DNA of 46,493 nt, taken from Enterovibrio coralii. Its GTDB lineage: Bacteria > Pseudomonadota > Gammaproteobacteria > Enterobacterales > Vibrionaceae. Shown piece by piece: positions 39,275 to 46,493 of this stretch. Where the stretch lies: the NCBI RefSeq assembly GCF_001559595.1, contig NZ_LNTY01000021.1, forward strand, positions 1 to 46,493, given 5' to 3'. A program made the position numbers and the translations under genes. Within the stretch, counting starts at the first letter, position 1. Every line of letters starts with the position of its first letter. The notes beneath the pieces were generated by a model. It searched no databases, had not been told where the DNA came from, and saw nothing but the letters and a program-made list of their open reading frames with translations.

Positions 39275-41190
39275 ATGGGTAAGATCATTGGTATCGACTT
39301 GGGTACTACCAACTCATGTGTAGCAGTACTAGACGGTGACAAGCCACGCGTAATCGAAAACGCGGAAGGCGATCGCACAACGCCATCAATCATCGCGTAC
39401 ACCCAGGACGGTGAAACTCTGGTAGGTCAGCCAGCAAAACGCCAAGCTGTAACTAACCCAGAAAACACCCTGTACGCGATCAAACGTTTGATCGGCCGTC
39501 GTTTTGAAGACGAAGAAGTACAGCGTGACATCGAAATCATGCCGTTCAAAATTGTTAAAGCTGACAACGGCGACGCTTGGGTAGAAGCGAAAGGCGAGAA
39601 AATGGCTGCGCCTCAGATTTCTGCCGAAGTCCTGAAGAAAATGAAGAAAACTGCGGAAGACTTCCTGGGTGAGGAAGTAACTGGCGCGGTTATCACAGTA
39701 CCTGCGTACTTTAACGATGCACAGCGTCAAGCAACTAAAGATGCTGGCCGTATCGCGGGTCTAGAAGTTAAACGTATCATCAACGAACCAACTGCAGCTG
39801 CACTGGCTTACGGTCTGGACAAAGAAGGCGGCGATCGCACTATCGCGGTTTACGACCTGGGTGGTGGTACTTTCGATATCTCTATTATCGAAATCGACGA
39901 AGTAGAAGGCGAGAAAACCTTCGAAGTACTGGCAACCAACGGTGACACTCACCTGGGTGGTGAAGACTTCGATAACCGCATGATCAACTACTTGGTAGAT
40001 GAATTCAAAAAAGACCAAGGCATCGACCTGCGTAAAGATCCACTGGCAATGCAACGTCTGAAAGAAGCGGCAGAGAAAGCGAAAATCGAGCTGTCTTCTG
40101 CACAACAAACTGACGTGAACCTGCCATACATCACTGCAGATGCGACTGGTCCTAAGCACATGAACATCAAAGTGACCCGTGCGAAGCTGGAATCACTGGT
40201 TGAAGATCTGGTTCAACGTTCACTGGAGCCTCTGAAAGTTGCTCTGGCTGATGCAGATCTGTCTGTAAGCGACATCAACGACGTAATCCTGGTTGGTGGT
40301 CAGACTCGTATGCCTATGGTTCAAGCGAAAGTTGCTGAATTCTTTGGTAAAGAAGCGCGTAAAGACGTTAACCCTGACGAAGCAGTTGCTGTAGGTGCTG
40401 CGGTTCAAGGTGGTGTACTTGCGGGTGACGTGAAAGACGTTCTTCTGCTGGACGTTACTCCTCTGTCTCTGGGTATCGAAACCATGGGCGGCGTGATGAC
40501 CAAGCTGATCGAGAAGAACACCACGATCCCAACAAAAGCGAACCAAGTGTTCTCTACTGCTGAAGACAACCAAAGTGCGGTAACTATCCACGTTCTGCAA
40601 GGTGAGCGTAAGCAAGCTCTGCACAACAAGTCACTGGGTCAGTTCAACCTGGAAGGTATCAATGCAGCACCACGTGGCATGCCACAAATCGAAGTAACCT
40701 TCGACCTGGATGCTGACGGTATCTTGAACGTGTCTGCAAAAGACAAGAGCACAGGTAAAGAGCAGAAGATCACTATCCAAGCTTCTGGCGTCTGAGCGAC
40801 GCAGAAATCGAGAAAATGGTTCAGGAAGCGGAAGCGAACAAAGAAGCAGATAAGAAGTTCGAAGAACTGGTAACTGCTCGCAACCAAGCTGACCAAATGG
40901 TTCACGGTACTCGCAAGCAAATCGAAGAAGCGGGCGACGCACTGCCAGCTGACGAGAAAGAGAAAATCGAAGCGGCTATCTCTGAACTGGAAGAAGCGCG
41001 TAAAGGCGAAGACAAAGACGCTATCGACGCGAAAGTTCAAGCTCTGATCGCTGCATCTCAGAAGCTGATGGAAGTTGCACAACAGCAAGCGCAAGCTGCT
41101 CAAGCGCAACAAGACGCCGGTGCACAAACTAAGCAAGACGACGACGTTGTTGATGCTGAGTTTGAAGAAGTAAAAGACGACAAAAAATAA
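39275..41190 (+). CDS. dnaK: Chaperone DnaK (Hsp70), frame broken once
   Basis: ATP-driven chaperone. The nucleotide-binding domain (residues 1-385) shows [51 protein letters not shown] and [12 protein letters not shown]. The substrate-binding domain begins after the linker [13 protein letters not shown]. The frame stops at 40795 within SGV, but restoring one G at 40790 gives [20 protein letters not shown] and the helical lid through to the acidic tail [12 protein letters not shown]. The total of 638 residues equals E. coli DnaK. The missing-base explanation is strong, because truncation before the lid would disable an important heat-shock protein. A GGAG ribosome site precedes the ATG; dnaJ follows after 170 bases. 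Confidence 0.95.
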
Positions 41191-41216
41191 AACCAGCGAA
41201 CAAACCTGATGAGAAA

Positions 41217-41236
41217 GACGCCGTAAACGCGGCGTC
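41217..41236 (+). other. First hairpin in the dnaK-dnaJ gap
   Basis: A perfect seven-pair stem, GACGCCG/CGGCGTC, encloses TAAACG. It is followed by CTATCAAAAGG, not a T run, so it is not a standard terminator. It could partly end or process the dnaK-dnaJ transcript. Confidence 0.6.
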
Positions 41237-41268
41237 CTATCAAAAGGAATAAGCCGATTTTATTTCGC

Positions 41269-41298
41269 ACGGGCGTAGGAGGAATCTCCTTCGCCCGT
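41269..41298 (+). other. Second hairpin in the dnaK-dnaJ gap
   Basis: ACGGGCG pairs with CGCCCGT, and an inner GGAG/CTCC pair extends the stem (GTAGGAGGAATCTCCTT between the arms). No T run follows directly. Together with the first hairpin it may tune how much dnaJ is made relative to dnaK, by attenuation, RNA processing or protection of mRNA ends. Confidence 0.6.
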
Positions 41299-41360
41299 AG
41301 TTGTATAAAGCGAAGCGGGTTTATGTTCGCTTGGTTATAAGAACAGGTGACAAGTAAAAC

Positions 41361-42498
41361 ATGTCAAAACGTGATTTTTATGAAGTACTTGGCGTAAGCG
41401 TGACGCGGAAGAACGCGAAATTAAAAAAGCGTACAAGCGTCTGGCAATGAAGTATCACCCTGATAGGAATCAAGGGGACGATACGGCTGCTGAGAAATTT
41501 AAAGAAGTTAAGCTGGCCTATGAGATCTTGACGGATTCTCAGAAGCGAGCGGCCTATGATCAATACGGTCATGCAGCCTTTGAACAAGGTGGCATGGGCG
41601 GTGGCGGCGGCTTCGGTGGCGGCGCAGACTTCAGCGATATCTTTGGTGACGTGTTTGGCGACATCTTCGGCGGTGGTCGTCGTGGTGGTCAGGCTCGCGC
41701 ACAACGCGGTGCGGATCTGCGTTACAACATGGAGCTGTCTTTGGAAGACGCTGTCCGTGGTGTGACCAAAGAGATCGAAGTACCGACGTATGTTAGCTGT
41801 GATCCTTGTGGTGGCAGCGGCTCTAAGCCAGGTTCATCGCCTCAAACTTGTGGCACCTGTCATGGTCAAGGCCAAGTACAGATGCGTCAGGGCTTCTTCG
41901 CGGTTCAGCAAACCTGTCCTACCTGTCACGGTCGCGGCAAAATCATCAAAGACCCTTGTGATAGCTGTCATGGCCAAGGCCGTGTGCAGAAGACCAAGAC
42001 GCTTAGCGTGAAAATTCCTGCGGGTGTTGATACGGGTGACCGTATCCGTCTGAGCGGTGAAGGTGAAGCGGGAGAGTTTGGTGCGCCAGCGGGTGATTTG
42101 TACGTGCAAGTGCATGTGCGTGATCACCATATCTTCACGCGTGACGGCAACAACTTGTTCTGCGAGGTACCGGTGAGCTTTACCATGGCGGCATTGGGCG
42201 GCGAAGTTGAAGTTCCAACGTTGGATGGCCGTGTAAGCCTGAAGGTACCTGCTGAAACCCAGACTGGTCGTATGTTCCGCATGCGCGGCAAAGGCGTCCA
42301 GTCAGTGCGCGGCGGTGGTTTGGGTGATCTGATCTGTAAGCTGGTGGTAGAAACCCCAGTGAACCTGAGCAGCAAGCAAAAAGAACTACTGCGTGAGTTT
42401 GAAGAAACGCTGGGTGGCAGTGCAGCGAAAAAGCACAAGCTAAATCAGAAGGTTTCTTTGACGGCGTGAAGAAGTTCTTTGACGACCTGACCAGCTAA
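41361..42498 (+). CDS. dnaJ: Co-chaperone DnaJ (Hsp40), frame broken twice
   Basis: Type I J-protein that stimulates DnaK ATPase. Reading with one G restored at 41400 gives [21 protein letters not shown], followed by YHPDRNQGD with the essential HPD. The Gly/Phe-rich region ([20 protein letters not shown]) follows, then four CxxCxGxG-type zinc repeats ([32 protein letters not shown]). A second missing base at 42440 (AAGC-TAAA to AAGCCTAAA) restores the conserved ending [18 protein letters not shown], with stop at 42496-42498. The full 379 residues are normal. Both breaks sit beside a C or G, as elsewhere in this window. The gene ends at a bidirectional terminator. Confidence 0.94.
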
Positions 42499-42513
42499 TG
42501 CAATCGCATTGAT

Positions 42514-42542
42514 AAAAAAACCGGCTTTTAGCCGGTTTTTTA
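42514..42542. terminator. Bidirectional terminator between dnaJ and the pilin gene
   Basis: AAAAAAACCGGC pairs with GCCGGTTTTTT around TTTTA. The right arm runs into the stop codon of the convergent pilin gene. Confidence 0.9.
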
Positions 42543-42976
42543 TATCCAGCATTTGCTGCTATCTAATGCATCATCATTTTTATCTTTGTTTGACTGCTCG
42601 GTAGCAGCATTGATGATCATCGTATAGCAATCATCATCGTTTTTCTGCGTGGACGTTGATTTCGGCGTCGCTTTTAGCACGTACACATTATTTCCTGTCC
42701 CGCCAGTCGCGATGGAAAAGTCATATTCTTCTGATACCTGACAGGTTGAGCAGATCAAATTGGTGTTGCTTGGGTAACTGCCATTCTCAGTAAAGTACTG
42801 TTCGGTATACGTCTGCAACTGGTAAAGGTCGAACTGCGCGCGTTGCCGTTCCGATTTTACGAGAAAGTCGCTCAACGCAGGCACCGCAATCGCTGCGATA
42901 GCACCGACGATAGCAAGGCGATCAAAACTTCGATCATCGTCATACCGGAATGTAATGTCTTGGTTCTCAGTGTCAT
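42540..42976 (-). CDS. Type IV pilin-like protein (PilE-type), frame broken once
   Basis: A 145-residue type IV pilin once one base is restored. The start MTLRTKTLHSG leads to the cleavage site before MTMIEVLIAL, with the conserved Glu at mature position 5. Restoring a G at 42914 (minus strand TTGCTATC to TTGGCTATC) gives the hydrophobic helix LAIVGAIAAIAVPALSDFLV. The globular part has YTEQYFTENGSYPSN, typical of PilE/minor pilins, and four Cys residues (ICSTCQVS, DDCY, SKCWI) that may form disulfides. It is divergent from the fimT-like operon, so it is probably a minor subunit or accessory pilin of the same system. The 100-base gap to that operon must hold both promoters. Confidence 0.82.
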
Positions 42977-43076
42977 TTTTTGGTTCGCCATACAGTAAAA
43001 CTGTTTTATTCCAAAGACCTAACTTATCCCCGTTGCTAGTATGGATACAAGTTGAGCAACTTATTGTGGGTAGCTG

Positions 43077-43619
43077 TTGGTGAGATATTGGAATCTACAA
43101 CGCGGATTTAGTCTCATTGAAATGATTGTGGCAGTGTCGGTATTGGCAGTGGTCACAGCTGTAGCCGTCCCATCATTTGTTAATTCTCACCAAACAGCAG
43201 CAGTAGAAAGTCGTGCCTCAAAGTTACTGACCATTTTGGAAGTAGGGCAAACCGAATCCGTTAAACGGCATCGTGCAGTCTATGTCTATTACCAGCCCGC
43301 AAAAGAGGGTGTTGATGGTTGTATAGGGTTGAGTGAGAAAAGCGCGGCAACCGATTTTAGTTGCAGTAACAGCGAAGGCTTGCAGAAAGTCGCATTCACC
43401 GAGGAAGACGCCATCACGGTTCAAGATCCTTTAGTCGCAGATACCACCAAGCTTTTTCACTTCTCTTCGGTGAATGGACTGCCGTCATCCAACGAAACCG
43501 TCAAATTAACCTATGGCGATGAAACGGGTGGGGAATCCGGTGTGATGATACGTCAATACTCAGGACTTAAAGGATGCAGCAATACCGCTTATAGAGGGTG
43601 GGAGGCCTGCCCGTCATGA
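43077..43619 (+). CDS. FimT/GspH-type minor pseudopilin
   Basis: A 180-residue prepilin-like protein. The short leader MVRYWNLQRG ends at the prepilin peptidase site, followed by FSLIEMIVAVSVLAVVTAVAVPSF with Glu at +5. The C-terminal domain contains the family-like IRQYSGLKGCSNTAYRGWEA and paired Cys residues. No ATG is available: TTG 43077 or GTG 43080 must be used, and I cannot choose between them on ribosome-site grounds. The stop overlaps the next gene's ATG by four bases. It likely starts type IV pilus assembly, or forms part of the tip complex. Confidence 0.8.
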   Translation: MVRYWNLQRGFSLIEMIVAVSVLAVVTAVAVPSFVNSHQTAAVESRASKLLTILEVGQTESVKRHRAVYVYYQPAKEGVDGCIGLSEKSAATDFSCSNSEGLQKVAFTEEDAITVQDPLVADTTKLFHFSSVNGLPSSNETVKLTYGDETGGESGVMIRQYSGLKGCSNTAYRGWEACPS

Positions 43620-44299
43620 GTAAACTCCCGAGAGGCTATACGCTGGTCGAGTTGTTGGTGGGTATGACAATAGGCCTTGTCGTCTTGTCTTCTTCTCTGG
43701 CTCTTTTTGCCGTTAATAGCCAGTTTGGATCTCGGCAGCTTCAGTCTGACTTTCTTCGTACTCAGCTCAATATGATTGCGAACACACTGAAAGTGGAAAT
43801 TTCACGCGCAGGTTTTTGTTATGACTGCACCTCAGTGAACCCATTTCTGCAAGTCGATGGGGCGGGTGATGTGTCTTCGATCTTGATTGATGATAGTGCG
43901 TCCAAATCGACGGCGGGTAGCTGTATTCGTTTTGCTTACAACCATGACAAGCGCATAGATGCGCTGGCCTTGGATAAAGATGATGCCAAGGGCTTTAGGT
44001 TGGGGAAAGACAGCGACGACAACCCTGTCATCGAAATTTATGAAAATTACAACGGACTTGCCAATTGGAACTGTTCCAGCGACAGCTCTAACGGTGGCGC
44101 GTCGGGTTATTGGCGGGATATGACTTATGAACGTTTATCGATTACTTCGCTAGCGTTCACAAGACAACACCACCAAGGTGTGGCATCAACGAATAAAAAC
44201 CAAGTCGTAGAGGTGAGCGTCACCGCTGCATTAAAAGCGGATAGCTCTATTCAAGATACCATTTCGTTCTCTATTTCAGTGCCGAATGTGGATGGTTGA
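43616..44299 (+). CDS. PilW-type minor pilin
   Basis: A 227-residue prepilin-like protein. MSKLPRG-YTLVELLVGMTIGLVVLSSSLALFAVNSQF is the leader, cleavage Gly, Glu+5 and hydrophobic helix, written here in one run of segments: YTLVELLVGM, TIGLVVLSSS, LALFAVNSQF. The globular domain ends RQHHQGVASTNKNQVVEVSV and DTISFSISVPNVDG, typical of PilW. ATG 43616 is chosen because GGAGG lies ten bases upstream and it overlaps the fimT-like stop (ATGA). The next gene follows at once. Minor pilins of this kind prime pilus assembly and may sit at the tip. Confidence 0.8.
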   Translation: MSKLPRGYTLVELLVGMTIGLVVLSSSLALFAVNSQFGSRQLQSDFLRTQLNMIANTLKVEISRAGFCYDCTSVNPFLQVDGAGDVSSILIDDSASKSTAGSCIRFAYNHDKRIDALALDKDDAKGFRLGKDSDDNPVIEIYENYNGLANWNCSSDSSNGGASGYWRDMTYERLSITSLAFTRQHHQGVASTNKNQVVEVSVTAALKADSSIQDTISFSISVPNVDG

Positions 44300-44304
44300 A
44301 GACG

Positions 44305-45606
44305 ATGAATAAACACAAAGGCATGGCAACATTGACCGTTGTGACTGGCATTTTGCTTACCGTCGGACTTTTTTCGATTGCAGTAGTAGGGTCTGGCTTC
44401 TCGGATATAAAGAAAACCCAAAACTATGTGACAGACGCAAGCCAAAGGGCTTCAGCGCAGGCTGGGCTGGATTGTGCGGCCGCGATTTACGAACAAAAGG
44501 AGCTGAATCCGAAAGCAGCGGGTTTCAGTGCTGCAGAATTTAGTGAATGTGAAATCGCAGGCGTGACGATCACGATCCAAAGTGTGGGGGATTATTGGGA
44601 GCTCGCGTCTTCATCTAGATATGCGATATCCAAAGCCATCATCCGTGAGCATGAAGGGAGTGTAAGCTCGTTTAAAACCTCTGGCGGACTTGTCATTGAT
44701 GGGGGCAATGCTTGGACGCCAGCAAAAGGTGACTTAATTGAAACAAAGGATGGCGTCGATTATTACGAATGCACGGCGATTGTGGCGGGTGGTGATGTAA
44801 CGATTGATGTCGGAAACAGCAATGCTGAGTTCACCTCTGAATTGACATCTGCAGCAACAGAGACACAGGAAAAATGTGCAACGAACTACAGCACACATGT
44901 TCCAGCTAAATCAGACCCTATTACCAACGCCTTTGAGAATGACATTCTTCACAATCAACCTAACATTGATGTGTTTGAAGATACGTTTAAAAAGCCTAAG
45001 GATAAGTGGCAAGAGGTGAAGGATGGATTCGAAATAAAGCTGACGACTGGCTCTGCCATCTCAAACAGTGAAGTAGTGAAGAATTGTGGAACCACGATAA
45101 AAGAATATATAGATAAAGGAAAAACGAAAATTTGGGTTGAAGGCGATTGCCTGCTTTCAGGTATGTCTGGAGCGGGTAGCGAGGCGTCACCACCTATGGT
45201 GGTGATTAAAAATGGCATTGCAGGATCCAACGGTGGATTTACGTTTAACGGAACAATCTTCCAATTTACGGTGGATTACCCCGCACAAAGCATAGCGGAT
45301 TCTTGGGGGGCCTATAAAAATACCGATGGTACAGGACACATTCTTTGTAAAGACGGGGCGATGTCTCTTCTTTGTGCGCAGCTTTTGAATGAATTCAAAG
45401 ATGATATGAGCCTATGGGGAGCAACCCCATTCTTCTTTAACGGTTCTTATGAAAGTAAGGGGGCTTACTTAGTTGATGTGCCGGATTCAAAATCTATCGT
45501 CCGAGGTGCGTTCAAACCCGGTTATCTTGATGACGACGAATCAAGCGGTGGTGGTTCGACAGGAGGAACCCCAAAACTAGTAAAAGGAAGCTTCCATGAT
45601 TTTTAA
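44305..45606 (+). CDS. PilX-like minor pilin with a large C-terminal region
   Basis: A 433-residue protein whose first 50 residues are pilin/PilX-like: MNKHKGMATLTVVTG, a hydrophobic helix ILLTVGLFSIAVVGS and the coil SQRASAQAGLDCAAAIY. There is no Glu at +5; GMATLTVVTG has Thr-Val, as in PilX/GspK-type proteins. The rest is large, Cys-containing and rich in Gly, Asp and Asn (FTFNGTIFQF, AGSEASPPMVVIKN, SSGGGSTGGTP), which suggests a beta-rich tip or adhesin domain. I recognise no catalytic motif. ATG 44305 is preferred over TTG 44296. It overlaps the following gene by 11 bases. A typical PilX is under 200 residues, so the extra domain is notable. Confidence 0.7.
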   Translation: MNKHKGMATLTVVTGILLTVGLFSIAVVGSGFSDIKKTQNYVTDASQRASAQAGLDCAAAIYEQKELNPKAAGFSAAEFSECEIAGVTITIQSVGDYWELASSSRYAISKAIIREHEGSVSSFKTSGGLVIDGGNAWTPAKGDLIETKDGVDYYECTAIVAGGDVTIDVGNSNAEFTSELTSAATETQEKCATNYSTHVPAKSDPITNAFENDILHNQPNIDVFEDTFKKPKDKWQEVKDGFEIKLTTGSAISNSEVVKNCGTTIKEYIDKGKTKIWVEGDCLLSGMSGAGSEASPPMVVIKNGIAGSNGGFTFNGTIFQFTVDYPAQSIADSWGAYKNTDGTGHILCKDGAMSLLCAQLLNEFKDDMSLWGATPFFFNGSYESKGAYLVDVPDSKSIVRGAFKPGYLDDDESSGGGSTGGTPKLVKGSFHDF

Positions 45607-46033
45607 AGTGCGAGGCTTCTCTTTGGTCGAAGTATTGGTGTCAATGACCGTCATTATATTGTCTGCAGTGTCTGTCTTGAAACTATATAGCTATTTAGAA
45701 GTAGAGAAAGCTAACACGTCCCTCTATATAGAAGCGAAGCGAATCGCCGAATCACAGGTATCGCTGATGCAGACCATCAACACAGAAGGCTCCGCGTGTG
45801 AGGGAAAAACGCTGGCAACCATAAATGAATGCAAACTGATCTTAGACGCTGATAGCATTTTTACTATCGCTGTGACGACGCTAAAGACGCTAGAACACAC
45901 ACCAGCGTCAGGAACGGCAGAAACGTATGCAAAAGTATTCAGCGTAAATGTGTCTTGGGATGACCGCAGTGGGGATGAACAAAGTCTGATCTTGCCTGTT
46001 TCTGTATCTAAATTCACCAATCTGTACGAATAG
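45596..46033 (+). CDS. PilV-type minor pilin
   Basis: A 145-residue prepilin-like protein with leader MIFKVRG, cleavage site, FSLVEVLVSMTVIILSAVSV (Glu at +5), and a coil KANTSLYIEAKRIAESQVSL. The C-terminal domain ends VSKFTNLYE. The start lies inside the end of the preceding gene, so translation is coupled. It is last in the four-gene minor-pilin operon and is followed by an rRNA promoter, not by another pilus gene. Confidence 0.75.
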   Translation: MIFKVRGFSLVEVLVSMTVIILSAVSVLKLYSYLEVEKANTSLYIEAKRIAESQVSLMQTINTEGSACEGKTLATINECKLILDADSIFTIAVTTLKTLEHTPASGTAETYAKVFSVNVSWDDRSGDEQSLILPVSVSKFTNLYE

Positions 46034-46076
46034 CGCTCGAACAAACTCGTTTTGTGATGTTTTTCGCAAATTGCCC

Positions 46077-46104
46077 TTGCCAATGTGTTTTTGCTCCCTA
46101 TAAT
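46077..46104 (+). promoter_or_regulatory. rrn P1-type promoter
   Basis: A -35 element TTGCCA (46077-46082) and a perfect -10 TATAAT (46099-46104) are 16 bases apart, followed by a GC-rich discriminator GCCGC, as in growth-rate-controlled rRNA promoters. Confidence 0.8.
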
Positions 46105-46265
46105 GCCGCTTCACCGACACGGAGAGCGGCACCTAACAAGGAATGCCAATCGAATCGGTAAGATGAAAACTTCAAGGTTACCAAATGAAAGGGTAACGCT
46201 GAGGTTGGTCAACAAGGTGTTTTGGGGGTTGCGAAAGCAACGCTGAAAAATCTCAAAATTTCTTC

Positions 46266-46293
46266 TTGACTTCATCGCCCGGCAGCGTAAAAT
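46266..46293 (+). promoter_or_regulatory. rrn P2-type promoter
   Basis: TTGACT (46266-46271) and TAAAAT (46288-46293) are 16 bases apart, about 190 bases after P1, the usual layout of two tandem rRNA promoters. Confidence 0.75.
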
Positions 46294-46334
46294 TCGCAGC
46301 CCTGACGGTGAGAAGCAAACGCTTCTTAAGTCAA

Positions 46335-46348
46335 CGTTCTTTAACAAT
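46335..46348 (+). promoter_or_regulatory. BoxA antitermination site of the rrn leader
   Basis: ACGTTCTTTAACAA closely matches the BoxA consensus TGCTCTTTAACAA, which recruits Nus factors so that RNA polymerase reads through the untranslated rRNA genes. Confidence 0.8.
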
Positions 46349-46493
46349 TTGACCTATGCAATCTGTGTGGGCACTCGTCATTGATAGACAAAAGAATTAT
46401 CAACGAACTGAGTGACCAAACGAAATAACTTCGGTTATTCGGCACAGTCAATTCGTTCTGCTCTTTCTGCTTTATGTAGAGAGGGACTAGAAC

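Larger units (their letters stand above)
46034..46493 (+). other. Ribosomal RNA operon upstream region and leader (16S gene not reached)
   Basis: A 460-base stretch without a protein gene. It holds two promoters, a BoxA antitermination site and the start of a leader transcript. The sequence stops at AGAGGGACTAGAAC, before the expected start of 16S rRNA (AAATTGAAGAGTTTGATC-like), so the 16S gene lies off the edge. No tRNA or protein-coding frame is convincing here. Confidence 0.82.

Noticed and set aside
40780..40800. Programmed frameshifting in dnaK, dnaJ or recN
   Set aside because: No slippery heptamer with a following structure is evident, and 12 unrelated genes show the same pattern; sequence error is simpler.

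Overview
The window looks like a chromosomal segment of a gamma-proteobacterium, most likely a member of the Vibrionaceae; genus cannot be settled from sequence reading alone. The grounds are the trhP/yfhL, rdgC, sbcDC, phoBR, ppk-ppx, pstCAB-phoU, bamE, recN, nadK and grpE-dnaKJ genes, the long forms of PstC and PstA, and a minor-pilin cluster beside dnaJ, an order familiar from vibrios. The right edge stops inside a ribosomal RNA operon leader, just before where a 16S gene would begin, so this is probably a whole contig broken at a repeat.

Region 1 (about 0.1-11.7 kb) is an iron-acquisition island. A MATE-family exporter (minus strand) is divergent from a six-function siderophore operon matching the petrobactin (asb) pathway: two NIS synthetases (AsbA, AsbB), an aryl-AMP ligase (AsbC), an acyl-carrier domain fused to the AsbE condensing domain in one polypeptide, and the 3-dehydroshikimate dehydratase AsbF that makes 3,4-dihydroxybenzoate. 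Next come an orphan OmpR/CpxR-type regulator whose receiver has lost its phospho-acceptor Asp and conserved Lys, and a TonB-dependent receptor. Fur-box-like sites lie before asbA, the regulator and the receptor.

Region 2 (11.7-21.8 kb) holds envelope and nucleic-acid housekeeping genes: the murein endopeptidases mepA and mepM, the tRNA-hydroxylation pair yfhL-trhP, rdgC, and sbcD-sbcC.

Region 3 (21.8-35 kb) is a phosphate block: phoB-phoR-pstS-like (plus), gcvR-ppk-ppx (minus), and pstC-pstA-pstB-phoU (plus), with good Pho boxes before phoB and pstC. Region 4 (35-42.5 kb) contains bamE, an SOS-controlled recN with two LexA boxes, nadK, and heat-shock grpE, dnaK and dnaJ. Region 5 (42.5-46.5 kb) has a convergent type IV pilin, a four-gene minor-pilin operon (fimT/pilW/pilX/pilV-like), and an rrn promoter/leader.

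A feature of the whole window is that 12 otherwise intact genes, including dnaK, dnaJ and recN, carry 15 single-base reading-frame breaks. Fourteen are repaired by restoring one base, nearly always G or C beside an identical base; one is repaired by removing a base. This pattern indicates consensus or sequencing errors, not gene decay. I annotate those genes at full length and give the break positions.
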